Shown here piece by piece: positions 20,596-30,681 of a stretch of DNA of 64,000 nt. The stretch spans positions 68,012,372 to 68,076,371 of the forward strand of contig CM043953.1 in the NCBI GenBank assembly GCA_014529385.2. Reading direction: 5' to 3'. Under the pieces are notes generated by a model. That model did not search any database and was not told the DNA's origin. It saw only the letters and a list, made by a program, of their open reading frames with translations. Position numbers and translations under genes: made by a program. Within the stretch, counting starts at the first letter, position 1. Every line of letters begins with the position of its first letter. The stretch comes from Adiantum capillus-veneris. Its lineage: Eukaryota > Streptophyta > Polypodiopsida > Polypodiales > Pteridaceae.

Positions 20596-22920
20596 ATGGC
20601 TTTCTCTTATCCCGAGTTTCATGGAAGAAGTGATGAAGATGTGGAAGAATTTTTGGAAAAGATGGAGGTTGCCTGCATTAGCAACCAGATTCATGACCCT
20701 ACGCAAATGTTACGCCTTCTCCAAATTTGTTTGAAGAGTGATGCACGAGCTTGGTCCAAAGCATTTGAAGAGGAGTTGCGTATGGCTGATCCACCTATAA
20801 GATTGAGTTGGGACAATCTAAGGCATGGATTGGAAGTGGAGTTTGTGAAGATAGAAGACCCTGACAAAGTGTGGCAAGAAGTACAGGCTTTGGTGCAAAA
20901 GGAAGGTGAGCCAGTAGATGCGTACATACGTAAGTTTTCATTGGCATGGGAGCGAATGTGCAAGGCTTTAGCACCACAGGTACCCCCGCCTGACATGATG
21001 AAGAAGGACAGGTTCTTGGCTGGACTTTGGGAGAATATACGTTGGAGAGTGGAGCTAAAGAAGCCTAGGACATATGAAGATGCACTAGAGGTAGCAAGGA
21101 ACAAAGAGTGGAAGCTGAGGAAAATGAGCCAGTTAGGGGTGGAGTCTTTGCCAATGAGGTCTGAATTTCAGCCTATAGAGTCTTTACAAGGGCGCATGTC
21201 AGGGGTTCATCATGAACCAGTGGTTCCTGTTACTACTCAGGTTATGCCAGCAGTGGTCACTACAGCAGTGCAAGATGATGGCCTAAGGCAAGACATGAGG
21301 CAAGTGGTTGATCTGATGAAGAATCTCAGCCTAAACATGCTAGGTCAAGTGGGAAATAATCGAGGTCGAGGGCGGTTTGCAAATCAGCCAGGAGGTGAAG
21401 AAAGACCTAGGAATGGTGCTGGACAAAGTAATAGTAGGTTTTGGAGGCAGACGCCCACATGTTATAATTGTGGAGAGTTGGGTCACATCAGCCCGCAATG
21501 TGATAAGCCACCAAGGATGGGGGGAGACATGTATCCATTGCCAAGACAGGTGCTAACTAGATCAAATGATTATGGCATCGAAATTAAGGGAGACGAAGGA
21601 ACCAGTGGACTGACCCAGGAGGAGAAGGGAAAGACAAAAGTGCTAAGTGTAGTCACCTTGGAGAAGGCATCAAAGCTAGAGGATACATTAGTGATGCCTA
21701 TTGGGAAGAGGACCACAGAGGATAAGGAAGGAAGAAGTGCCCCAGGTCCTAGTAAGAAGAAAGGAAAGAGCCATGAAGGCGAGGATGTCAAGGCCAAGAG
21801 GAAAAGGAGAGCTCGTCGAAAGTTTCATGTTTCAGATTTTCCACTAGGGGATGAGCAATTAAGCTATGACTTGAAGGAGGATCTGACGAGCAGGAAGGCA
21901 GATGTTACTTTTGGGCAGCTTATAGAGATGGTGCCTAAGCTAAAGCGACAGTGGAAGAGGATGGTTAACCCAATGGAGAAAGAGCCAGAGAGAGGTTCAG
22001 TGAAGGTGTTGGCAATGGACGAGCTACTAGACATTTGTCCAATAGTAGATGTGTGGCATAAAAGGAAAAATTTGGGACAAGGTTATGTGGATGGCGGAGC
22101 CCAAATATGCGTCATAACACACTCATGCGTTGAGAAGATGGGTCTCACAATGGCTGGGGTGTCAGGTTTTCGGATCAGATTGGCAAACCATCAAAAAGTA
22201 AAATGCTTGGGTGTTGTAAAGAGCTTAGAAGTGGAGGCATATGATGCAAAGGCAGTGGTTGATTTTCATGTGATGCCAGCAGGGTTGGGAGCATATCCTA
22301 TTATACTGGGCAGACCATGGTTACGTGCAGTGGGAGCTGTTCAAGATTGGCGACATGGTACAATTAGCCTCTATGGAAAGACAGGTACCAAGAAGCTTTA
22401 TAATATGGACACAAGGAAACGATTAGAGGAGCTTTATGAAGATGAGGATGAGTCTAGTGATGAAGACTCTTCCACGGTGACAGATGAGGATAGTGATAGC
22501 ACTACCAGCAGTGACGAGGATGCTGATGTTGCATTTATTTTGATGGATAAAGAAATCCAGGAGTGTGGTTTAGTCGCATTTGCGAATGAAGTTGAAGATG
22601 AAAGTGAAGGGCCTTATGAAGTGATTGAAGGGCTGATGCAAACCAAGGTTGCGTTGTCAAAGAAGCAGGAATTAATGACGCAAATGATTAGTGGAGACCT
22701 CTCAGCTATGGAGAAGGATATATTTTTGCATATGCTGGCTAGTTTTCCTGATTTGTTCATTACTTCATATGAAGAGATCAGAGGGTTCAAGGGTGAAGAG
22801 ATGCATATAGAGCTGAAAGAAGGTGCTAAGCCAGTACGGCAAAGGCTAAGAAGGATGGGTCAAGAGCAAATGGAAGCCTTGCGGGTAGAGGTGGACAAGT
22901 TATTGAAGGCAGGTTCATAG
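20596..22920 (+). CDS. gag-pol: A: Gag, protease and start of reverse transcriptase (774 aa before frameshift)
   Basis: The start ATG lies in GCCATGGCT; B and C use the same start. Residues 1-180 form a retrotransposon Gag capsid region. Residue 254-270 is Gly/Arg rich. A CCHC knuckle lies at 289-302 (CYNCGELGHISPQC), a strongly basic stretch at 387-410, and protease-like DGGAQICVI with Asp499 where most families have D-S/T-G. An acidic Ser/Asp/Glu linker lies at about 613-645, then the RT N-terminus. The frame ends after LLKAGS, because GCAGG-TTC has one G fewer than the GCAGGGTTC of B and C. Gag would form particles, and protease would cleave the polyprotein. Confidence 0.92.
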   Translation: MAFSYPEFHGRSDEDVEEFLEKMEVACISNQIHDPTQMLRLLQICLKSDARAWSKAFEEELRMADPPIRLSWDNLRHGLEVEFVKIEDPDKVWQEVQALVQKEGEPVDAYIRKFSLAWERMCKALAPQVPPPDMMKKDRFLAGLWENIRWRVELKKPRTYEDALEVARNKEWKLRKMSQLGVESLPMRSEFQPIESLQGRMSGVHHEPVVPVTTQVMPAVVTTAVQDDGLRQDMRQVVDLMKNLSLNMLGQVGNNRGRGRFANQPGGEERPRNGAGQSNSRFWRQTPTCYNCGELGHISPQCDKPPRMGGDMYPLPRQVLTRSNDYGIEIKGDEGTSGLTQEEKGKTKVLSVVTLEKASKLEDTLVMPIGKRTTEDKEGRSAPGPSKKKGKSHEGEDVKAKRKRRARRKFHVSDFPLGDEQLSYDLKEDLTSRKADVTFGQLIEMVPKLKRQWKRMVNPMEKEPERGSVKVLAMDELLDICPIVDVWHKRKNLGQGYVDGGAQICVITHSCVEKMGLTMAGVSGFRIRLANHQKVKCLGVVKSLEVEAYDAKAVVDFHVMPAGLGAYPIILGRPWLRAVGAVQDWRHGTISLYGKTGTKKLYNMDTRKRLEELYEDEDESSDEDSSTVTDEDSDSTTSSDEDADVAFILMDKEIQECGLVAFANEVEDESEGPYEVIEGLMQTKVALSKKQELMTQMISGDLSAMEKDIFLHMLASFPDLFITSYEEIRGFKGEEMHIELKEGAKPVRQRLRRMGQEQMEALRVEVDKLLKAGS

Positions 22921-22925
22921 TTCCA

Positions 22926-25900
22926 GTGGAGACCACAGAATGGGTGAGTCCAGTAGTAGTCAGTCCAAAGAAGGATGGGAAGTGGAGAATTTGTGTAGAT
23001 TTTAAACCCTTAAACGCAGCCACTAAGAAGAACCCATATCCTCTTCCATTCATCGATCAGATCTTGGATTCAGTGGCAGGTTATGAGAGGTACAGTGTGT
23101 GTGATGGTTTTTCAGGCTATTTTCAATTGAAGATTGCTCTTAAAGACCGCACAAAAACAACATTTATTACGCCATGGGGCTGCTATTGCTACACAGTGTT
23201 GCCGTTTGGGTTGTCAAATGGACCATCTTTCTATCAAGAAAGAGCAAATTGGGTGCTGGAACCATTCATTGGTAGTTGTGTTAAGGCTTTTATGGATGAC
23301 TTCTGTGTTTATAGCAGTAGGGTTGAACACCATGAGAAGCTGCAGATGGTATTGGCTCGATATGATGAATGTGGAGGACAACTAAATCCAAAGAAATGTC
23401 ATCTAGCACAGCCAAGGGTGAAGTTATTGGGCCATATGGTGTCAGAAAATGGCATTGAGGCTGATCCAGATAAGGTGAAGTCTATTATTCTTCTTCCATC
23501 ACCTATGAGTACGAAGCAATTGGCAACCTTTATACACAAAGTGAAGTACATGGCACGGTTTATTCCATTGTCTTCGCAGCTTCTTTATCCATTACAGCAA
23601 GTGGCAAAGCATGATCCATTGCAATGGGATGACAAGTGTGAAGAAGTGTTTCAAGAGGTGAAAGAGGTGTTAGGGGGGTTGTCAGCCATGCAGGCTCCTG
23701 ATTGGGAGAAAGTTTTTTATGTAAATCCATCAGTGGGGGATGATGCCATTGGAGCCATGCTATTGCAAAAGGGGAAGGGCAGCCATTATATGAGGCCAGT
23801 GTATTGTGCAAGCCGAGTGAAGTTGGTAGCGGAGAGAAAGTTATCGGAAGTAGAGCTAGTGATGGCTAGTGTAATATTTGCTTGTCGACGATTTCGTCAT
23901 TACTTGCTACCACGGCCTTTTGTTTTCTTGACGAGTTATGCCTTTTTGCCACAGTTAATTAATGGTATTAACATGTCAAATGTGGTGAAGAAATGGGTAA
24001 TTGAGCTGCAAGAGTTTGAGTTCTCTTTTCTAGTGGAAGATAGTACAAGGGCTACCCTAGCTGATTTGTTGACCTACAAGGAGAATCCCCTTATTGTTAA
24101 GGAAGAGGTGGTGAGAAAGGTAGTTGAAGAAGTGCCACAGATCAGCAATGCACATGTGTTGTTCTTTGATGGTTCATACAGAAAGAGCCATGATGCAGCT
24201 TCAGGGGGTATAGCACTTTATGATCCAGAGGGGAAGCTAGTATGCAAGAGAGGGTTCAAATTGGATGCTCATAGTAACAATGAGGCTGAATATGCTACAT
24301 TGGAAGCCGGATTACACATTTGTTTGAAGCATGGGGTTCGAAGGTTGAGCATAAAAGGTGATGCCTTGTTAGTGGTGAAGCAAGTGTTGGGTGTGTGGAA
24401 GAGCAAGAACACCTCATTGAAGGAAATGTGCTTCAGAATTAAAGGCCTGTTAAAAAAGTTTGAAGCATGGAGTATCAGACACATTGAACGTGCTCTAAAT
24501 GGAGAGGCACATGAAGCAGCTCAAGGCATGATTGAGGAGCTATTTGTGTTGAGGACCACTTTACCTCTTTATCATGGCCGGGAAAGTTTGGCTCAAGAAG
24601 AGGAGTTTTTGCTAACAGGAATCATTCCAAAGGAGATTCAGAAGTCTAAGAAGTATGGCTTTGTGCGTAGAGCATACAGGTACAAATTGATTGGTGATGT
24701 CTTATACATGAAAGGGGCTGATCTCGTGTTGAGACGTGTACCTTGGCGGGAGGAGCTTTACAGAGTGTTGGAAGAGAATCACGAAGGCGCATGTGGTGGC
24801 CATTTTGCTCTAAAGATCACCTTGCATAAGATTTTGCAAGAGGGGTATGTATGGCCTAGTTTGCACAAGGATGTTCACCATTGGTGTAGGTCTTGCAATA
24901 GGTGTCAAGCATTTGGGAAGAGAGTGTTGAAGCCAGAGCTACGAAAAACCATTATGGCGTTTGATGTGTTTGAAAAGTGGGGAATTGATGCAATAGGCCC
25001 GTTACCTATCACAAGCAGGGGCAAAAGCTATATCTTGACGGCAGTGGACTATCTCTCTAGATGGGCAGAGGCTATAGCAGTAAAACAGATCACTGCAAAG
25101 GATGTGGCAAAATTTGTGTATGATGAAATATGTTGCAAGTTTGGGGTGCCACTGGAGTTACTTTCAGATAAGGGGCCTGGCTTTAGAGCTAAACTGCTAG
25201 ATTTTTTATGTGCAAAGATGAAGATTAGGCACCAGCATACCACTCCTTATTACCCGCAGTGTAATGGCTTGAATGAAAGATTCAATGGTGAGTTGGTACA
25301 GATTCTTTCGAAAGTGACAGAGCACCAAGGAAAGAATTGGGATTTGGAATTGCCTAGTGCATTATGGGCTTACCGTACTTCGGTGAAGACAGGTACAGGG
25401 TTTACTCCATTTCATTTGGTGTATGGAAAGGAAGCACTATTGCCTGTGGAGGTAGAGTTGCCTGCGGTCAAGATGTTAGAGAAGTTGCTTGGGCCGCCTA
25501 GTGATGCATTCAAAGAGAGGCTCTTGCAGTTACAAGAGGTCCAGTTGGATAGGATGAGCGCTTTGGAGCATTATGGGCAGAGGCAGGATAAGGCTTTGAC
25601 AAAGCTAAATGAAAAGGTCAAAAGTAAGGGTATCAAGCAACAAGACTTGGTTTTGCGCTACAACAGTAAGCTGGACAACACCTTCCAAAAGAAGTTTCAA
25701 ATTAAGTGGGAAGGCCCTTTCAAGGTAGTAGAGTGTTTTCCAAATGGCACATATCAGCTGGCTAACCTGGATGGTGTTCTACATAAGTCAAGGGTAAATG
25801 GATTGCGTCTTAAGTTGTATCATGCCAGGTTGATGATGGTGGAGCAAGATGAGCTGTCTGTGGATCAAGCTGTGTTGGTGAGGGATGAGGAGACCTGTGA

Positions 25901-25946
25901 TGCGGCGAGTCTCATATCTCTCTTTGCTGCTGCTGATCATGAATGA
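22926..25946 (+). CDS. pol: A: reverse transcriptase, RNase H, extra plant-type RNase H, integrase (1006 aa)
   Basis: Continuation of the polyprotein in the next frame. The first codons here are probably internal (original frame VETTEWVSP). RT contains the catalytic FMDD at 122-125. The first RNase H (about 262-345) lacks the usual first catalytic Asp (VNPSVGDDAIGAML). A second RNase H of the plant/archaeal type begins VLFFDGSYRK (Asp415), with NNEAEY (Glu455) and IKGDA (Asp479). Integrase has the zinc region CRSCNRC, Asp688, Asp748 and Glu784, giving the DD35E spacing. There is no chromodomain. The enzymes would copy the RNA, remove it, and insert the DNA. Confidence 0.93.
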   Translation: METTEWVSPVVVSPKKDGKWRICVDFKPLNAATKKNPYPLPFIDQILDSVAGYERYSVCDGFSGYFQLKIALKDRTKTTFITPWGCYCYTVLPFGLSNGPSFYQERANWVLEPFIGSCVKAFMDDFCVYSSRVEHHEKLQMVLARYDECGGQLNPKKCHLAQPRVKLLGHMVSENGIEADPDKVKSIILLPSPMSTKQLATFIHKVKYMARFIPLSSQLLYPLQQVAKHDPLQWDDKCEEVFQEVKEVLGGLSAMQAPDWEKVFYVNPSVGDDAIGAMLLQKGKGSHYMRPVYCASRVKLVAERKLSEVELVMASVIFACRRFRHYLLPRPFVFLTSYAFLPQLINGINMSNVVKKWVIELQEFEFSFLVEDSTRATLADLLTYKENPLIVKEEVVRKVVEEVPQISNAHVLFFDGSYRKSHDAASGGIALYDPEGKLVCKRGFKLDAHSNNEAEYATLEAGLHICLKHGVRRLSIKGDALLVVKQVLGVWKSKNTSLKEMCFRIKGLLKKFEAWSIRHIERALNGEAHEAAQGMIEELFVLRTTLPLYHGRESLAQEEEFLLTGIIPKEIQKSKKYGFVRRAYRYKLIGDVLYMKGADLVLRRVPWREELYRVLEENHEGACGGHFALKITLHKILQEGYVWPSLHKDVHHWCRSCNRCQAFGKRVLKPELRKTIMAFDVFEKWGIDAIGPLPITSRGKSYILTAVDYLSRWAEAIAVKQITAKDVAKFVYDEICCKFGVPLELLSDKGPGFRAKLLDFLCAKMKIRHQHTTPYYPQCNGLNERFNGELVQILSKVTEHQGKNWDLELPSALWAYRTSVKTGTGFTPFHLVYGKEALLPVEVELPAVKMLEKLLGPPSDAFKERLLQLQEVQLDRMSALEHYGQRQDKALTKLNEKVKSKGIKQQDLVLRYNSKLDNTFQKKFQIKWEGPFKVVECFPNGTYQLANLDGVLHKSRVNGLRLKLYHARLMMVEQDELSVDQAVLVRDEETCDAASLISLFAAADHE

Positions 25947-25954
25947 TCTAGCAG

Positions 25955-25974
25955 GCTAGGGGATGGGCAAATTA
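25955..25974 (+). promoter_or_regulatory. Polypurine tract of A
   Basis: AGGGGATGGGCAAATTA directly precedes the 3' LTR; C has AGGGGAGGGGCAAATTA in the same place. Second-strand DNA synthesis would be primed here. Confidence 0.6.
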
Positions 25975-27120
25975 TGTCAGGAGTTTTTTGGAGCAAGGGA
26001 TTTCGCATATGTACATACACATGCATGGTGCATCAAATAAAGGATTGCCCATTTTCCTTAGCCAGGTGGTTATGTGGGGCCCACATGTGTACAGGTAGGA
26101 CAACATGTACATAGTGCAGCGATTTTCACTATTACCAGTACCAGTGTGTTTTTTATACAATAATGAGGAGTTGGTAGCGCGTAAAACTTCTCGAGGAAGC
26201 TATCCGCGGGCCGACGACGTGAGGTCAGCAGGTGCGTCAGATGGCATCTAGTAGCGTCAGGAGGGCGAACGAGGTCAATATTTGCACGCAGATGAGGACG
26301 GACACAACGTGGGTGTTTGCTTGTGAGAATTATGCAGAAAGGTCATCATGAGGACCTTTTTTTGGGGCCACTTCACGTGGTGGCGAAATGCATTATTGGA
26401 AAAAAGCTGAGTGCCAGGTGTGCGAATGATGCAAAAAGGTGACAACTATGCACTGCGAGGTCAGTTTTTGGCCTGTTCGGGGTCCGTTTGAGGTCATCTA
26501 AAAGGCCACTGGTGCCCAACTAATAAATCTAAGTGTGGGAACTGAAAAAACAGAGAGAAGACCAAAAAAAACGTGGAGAAGAGAGGAGGAACAGCCGCAG
26601 GTGTGTTTTTTGGGTTTTTGGAGCCTGTTTTGGCCGTAAACTGCTCATCCGAGGTCGGATTTGAGCACTTTGACATTGTAGACTGGGGTTTTGGGCCGTT
26701 CCGGACGCGATGGCGCTGTCCATTTTGCCAAATTCCTCACTCTTTTTCTGCTGTTTTTCTGTGTAATCTTCTCCGGTGAGTGAAGCTTCTTCTCCAATTT
26801 GTGATTGTATCTGGTATCTTTTACCCATATTGTGTGAGCTGTTTGCCCCATTGGTGTTGGCCCAAGCTCAATTGTATCTAAACATCAGAAATTCTCCTCT
26901 TTTGAGCTGACTTTTTTGGGTGTGTGTGTGTGTGTGTGTGTGTCTGTGTGGAGTGGACAAGTGGATAGTTTCTCTCCTCTCACTCCAGAGGTGTGTTCCC
27001 TGTCTCAGCCAGGTGTGTTGTCTAAGCCGAGTGGTGCCCCATAGTGTGTGTGTGTATCTTCCCAAGAGTGTGTGTCGGGTCGTTATAGAGGCGCTGTGTG
27101 TGTTTTCATCCCGCACCACA
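25975..27120 (+). repeat. 3' LTR of A
   Basis: 1146 bp, TGTCAGGAG to CCGCACCACA, followed by ACGT and then B gag sequence on the other strand. Confidence 0.95.
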
Positions 27121-28207
27121 ACGTCTTCCATGAAACTCCGGATAAGAGAAAGCCATGGCTACCCAAATTAAAACCCCTTCGAACACACGTGTGAGAACCC
27201 AAAACTTTTGACTGACTCAATTCCCAGAAACTTCAATGGAGCTCAACTTTAGATAAGGAAAAACACATGCACATCAAATGAGTTTTCATAGTTAATCATC
27301 GGAATTACAACAGGCAAAGGACATTCCAGGATCTCTCTTAATCTTCTTGGCCCGAACATAAAGACTATGCGCTGCTGGAAAAAAATCTTGCTGGACACAT
27401 GAACATTTATCTAGGTTCTTTGAGTTAAATGAAAAGGAGTGAATTGAGCGCCATTTTGATCATCCATTAAAGTCAACCATGCAGCTCCCAAGAAAGCACA
27501 CCTGTCTTATCCTCTGATTTTGCCAAAATTTTAGCAGCATAACATCATAAATGGCTTAAAAGACCAAAAGACCAGCCATCATAACTTGGAAAAATTTTGA
27601 CAGAGTTTCCCTAGAAGTAGAGCAGTGAGAACCCAAAATATAGACTGTATATGTATGCATAAACTGCCAACAATAGGACCCGAGCATCAAGTAGGAATCA
27701 CTAGTACATAGCCTATGGCGAGGTCACGAAAAGGGTGCTCCAACTACCTGTATCACCGAAAAGATCTCCACATTTGAGAATCCCCCAGCTCAATAAAACC
27801 ACACGCTATCGACCCTCTCACGAAAGCTAATGCAAATCGCGTATAGTCAAGTCTCAGAAATGACTATCTTCCAGACCAAGTCTCAGAAATGGTTGGGACT
27901 GCCAAATAAAACCAAGTATGGCTCCACAAAGGCGTACAATGGCAGTTTCCATAAGTAACGTACAATACCAACAAACAATCCGCTCAAGCAGGCGCTAAAT
28001 GATGCATACCCACGGCAACTGTAAGTGACTCTACTGTTAGTATATCACTGTACTCTAGCTACCTGTACCTGCGTGAATCACCTGTGCCTGTCCCTGTAAT
28101 CTGTATCCTGTAATCTATAATCTGCAACCTGTAATCCCGAATCGCGAAGCTTGAAGCTCAAAGTAGAAGGTACTCGAAGAAGATCCTCCGTGGGGACACT
28201 AAAAGAA
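27121..28207 (-). other. B: gag start and leader
   Basis: Minus strand. The first 12 gag codons (MAFSYPEFHGR) occupy 27156-27121 up to the A insertion. The leader holds a copy of the 72-codon ORF at 27249-27467, still in frame over its length but with one nonsense change (Gln to TAG after QRT). The 130-bp segment missing from A is present. A mutated primer site is adjacent to 28208. Confidence 0.75.
27249..27467 (-). pseudogene. B copy of the 72-codon leader ORF, one stop
   Basis: Same length (219 bp) and same start and stop as in A and C, with most residues unchanged. A CAG to TAG change interrupts it about 18 codons in. This fits a gene that decayed only after this copy inserted. Confidence 0.7.
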
Positions 28208-29342
28208 TGTGAGCGGGATGAAAACACACACGATGCCTCTATAATACCCGACACACACTCTTGGGATGATACACACACATACTATGGGACACCACTCGGC
28301 TTACACAATCCACCTGGCCGAGACACTGAACACACCGATGGAGTGAGAGGAGAGAGACTACCCATTTACCCACTCCACACAGAGAGAGACACACACACAC
28401 ACACCCAAAAAAACTCAGCTCAAAAGAGGAGAATTTCTTATGTTTAGATACAATTAAGCTTGGGCCAACATCGATGGGGCACAATAGCTCACACAATATG
28501 GGTAAAATATGCCAGATACAATCACAAATTAGAGCAGAAGCTTCGCTCATAGGAGAAACTTAAATAGCAGAAAAATAGTGAAGAATTTGTAAAATGGATA
28601 GCGCCATCGCGTCCGGAACGGCCCAAAATCCTAGTCTACAATGTCAAAGTGCTCAAATCCGACCTCAAATGAACAGTTTACGGCCAAAACAGGCTCCAAA
28701 AACAGCAAAAACTCACTTGCGGCTGTTCCTCCTCTCTTCTCCACGTTTTTTCTAGTCTTCTCTCTGTTTTTTCAGTTCCCACACTTAGCTTTATTACTTG
28801 GGCACCCTTGGCCTTTTAGTTGACCTCAAACGGACCCCAAACGTGCCAAAAACTGGCCTCGCAGTGCATAGTTGTCACCCTGCTGCATCCATCCGCACAC
28901 CTGGCACTCAATTTTTTCCAATAATGCATCCCGCAACCACGTGAAGTGGTCCCAAAAGATGATCCTCATGATGACCTTTTTGCATAATTATCACAAGAAA
29001 ACACCCACGTTGTATCCGTACTTATCCACGTGCAAGTCTTGACCCCATTCGACCTTCTGACGCCACTAGATGTCATCTGACGCACCTACTTACCTCATGT
29101 CGTCGGCCCGCGGATAGCTTCCTCGAGAAGTTTTACGCGCTACCAACTCCTCATTATTATAGAAAAAACACACTGATACTAGTAATGGTGAAAATCGATG
29201 CACTATGTACATGTTGTCCTACCTGTACACATGTGGACCCCACGTAACCACCTGGCTCTAGAAAATGGGCAATCCTTTATTTTATGCACCATGCATGTGT
29301 ACATACATATGCGCAATCCCTTGCTCCAAAAAACTCCTAACA
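28208..29342 (-). repeat. 5' LTR of B
   Basis: 1135 bp. Plus-strand reading starts TGTGAGCGGG and ends ACTCCTAACA, followed by the ACGG duplication. Many substitutions relative to 12012-13155. Confidence 0.9.
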
Positions 29343-30180
29343 ACGGCGCAAACAGATTGGTCTGGCCTTTCCTCTTCTCAAAGTTCTTCAAAGTGCAAAC
29401 TTCTCAATCTGGCTTCACTACTTCATATAGAACGATTACGGTGCAAATAGCTTGGTCTGACCACACCTCTTCTCAGAGGCCCTTCACAGCGCAGACTGTT
29501 GAGTCTGGCTTTCCCCTCATCTTGGATTACCCTACCTACTGACGAGACACCATCCGGTCGTGGTCCGTGCGGTCTTCCGGTGACTTTTCCAACTTACGGT
29601 AGCTTCTACAGTGCAAACTGTTTAGTCTAGCTTTCCTTGATTCGGAGGACGTTTACGACGCAGATTGCTACATCTGGCCTTCCTGCAGTTTTTACATAGT
29701 TTGGCCACCTGGTCACATTGGGTTACAGGTTTATGCATTGACATGCTTCCGGTCATTCTCATGACTGTTCCTCATTTTCTCTAGATGGTTTGACTACAGA
29801 CACCACAGATCCTTTTGGGCAACACGCTTGCAGGCCTATTGGCACTTCTTTTACAACAAGGAGTTGTTTTCACACTCAGTTCGGGACCTTCACGCAATAT
29901 CTTCGCCCGGTATCGGCGGAGTACAGTAGTTTGCTACACTGCTTGTGACGTTATCTTTCCATAGAGATCTCTCGGAGGTTGAGACACCCCAAACTGCTTC
30001 AGTGGACATTGCAGCAGACATCTTCGTCATTTGCCTCCCATCTTCAACTTCACACTGTTTGTGACAACAAGGCAATGCACACCTCCGTCTCCTCTCCATC
30101 AGAAACTCTACTAGGTAATTGTAACTATATGGCATCTACAAGCGTCGACATTGGCTCGCACATTTTGTAGCAAATCTAAC
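29343..30180 (+). other. J interior after B, with hairpin-like repeats
   Basis: This continues the J sequence left at 12011. It contains six degenerate copies of GYGCAAACTGNTNNGTCTGGC (29346-29680) and a 30-bp block (GACACCATCCGG...GTGCGGTCT, 29549) also present at 11268. No reading frame I trust; from 29700 to 30180 I see no repeat or gene. Confidence 0.5.
29346..29680 (+). repeat. Six-unit degenerate repeat with short inverted arms
   Basis: Units begin at about 29346, 29393, 29441, 29490, 29611 and 29657. Several fold as short hairpins: CAGA-TTGG-TCTG, CAGACT-GTTG-AGTCTG and CAGAT-TGCTAC-ATCTG. Most are preceded by CTTCA/CTACA and followed by CTTTCC or similar. Confidence 0.65.
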
Positions 30181-30681
30181 ACACCTAAATCCTAGAGAGT
30201 AACCCATATGTACTCGGGTATCTCCATCATCAGCATCGTATCGACCCGAGTACTCTATTGCTTCTCACAAATGCAACCACTCTTGTGTGGCATACAATGC
30301 AACATCTTGTCCAAAGTTACCTGCCTAAGAGTAAACTTTGCTAAGTGTAAGTCCAAATATTAAGGAAGACGATCAAGTCGGTACAATCCACATACTATTG
30401 TACCCCCATGGAATTCTAGGCCGGAAGCTTTAACTTGAGTCAACACCCTGTGCTCATCAAATACAACCATCATGATGCCAAGGCTGCAAAGCTCACTTTG
30501 TGGGTGTGAGCCCACATCTGAGAAGGAAGAGTATCAAGTCGGTACAATTCACATGTTGTTGTACCTCTGACTTCCAGGCAGGAAGCTTTATTTCAAATTG
30601 ACACCCTGCGCTCAACAAATACAACCATCATTCCAAGTCTGCCCAGCTCATACACTGACAAAAAGTGGTAACCAAGACAAT
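30181..30681 (+). repeat. Hairpin and imperfect direct repeat before K2
   Basis: A perfect 9-bp inverted pair, TACTCGGGT (30211-30219) and ACCCGAGTA (30244-30252), is followed by two diverged copies of a roughly 160-bp block (about 30362-30520 and 30521-30660). Both copies carry ATCAAGTCGGTACAAT, GGAAGCTTTA, ACACCCTG and ACAAATACAACCATCAT. No coding evidence. It could be the end of J or older sequence. Confidence 0.55.

Larger units (their letters stand above)
18501..27120 (+). mobile_element. A: nearly intact Tat-like Ty3/gypsy element
   Basis: 8620 bp, inserted in B's gag in the opposite orientation. LTRs 18501-19642 and 25975-27120 differ by five substitutions and one 4-bp (GT)n length change, by my reading. 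The flanks share ACGT (18497-18500 and 27121-27124); deleting A plus one ACGT restores continuous B gag sequence. Order is LTR, primer site, leader with a conserved small ORF, gag-protease-RT-RNase H-second RNase H-integrase, purine tract, LTR. A single missing base near 22913 splits the polyprotein. Otherwise it would be a candidate autonomous copy. Confidence 0.95.
12012..29342 (-). mobile_element. B: degenerate Tat-like Ty3/gypsy element, split by A
   Basis: Read on the minus strand: 5' LTR 28208-29342, leader 27157-28207, gag start 27156, interrupted by A (18501-27120), then gag, protease, RT, two RNase H domains and integrase down to 13183, and 3' LTR 12012-13155. The flanks share ACGG (12008-12011 and 29343-29346), a 4-bp target duplication in the J interior. 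Without A it is about 8.7 kb. Its coding region has several stops and shifts, and its LTRs differ from each other more than A's do, so it is the older copy, as the nesting also demands. Confidence 0.9.

Noticed and set aside
30211-30252. Possible tRNA or terminator hairpin
   Set aside because: A single stem only, with no cloverleaf, anticodon arm or T-run.
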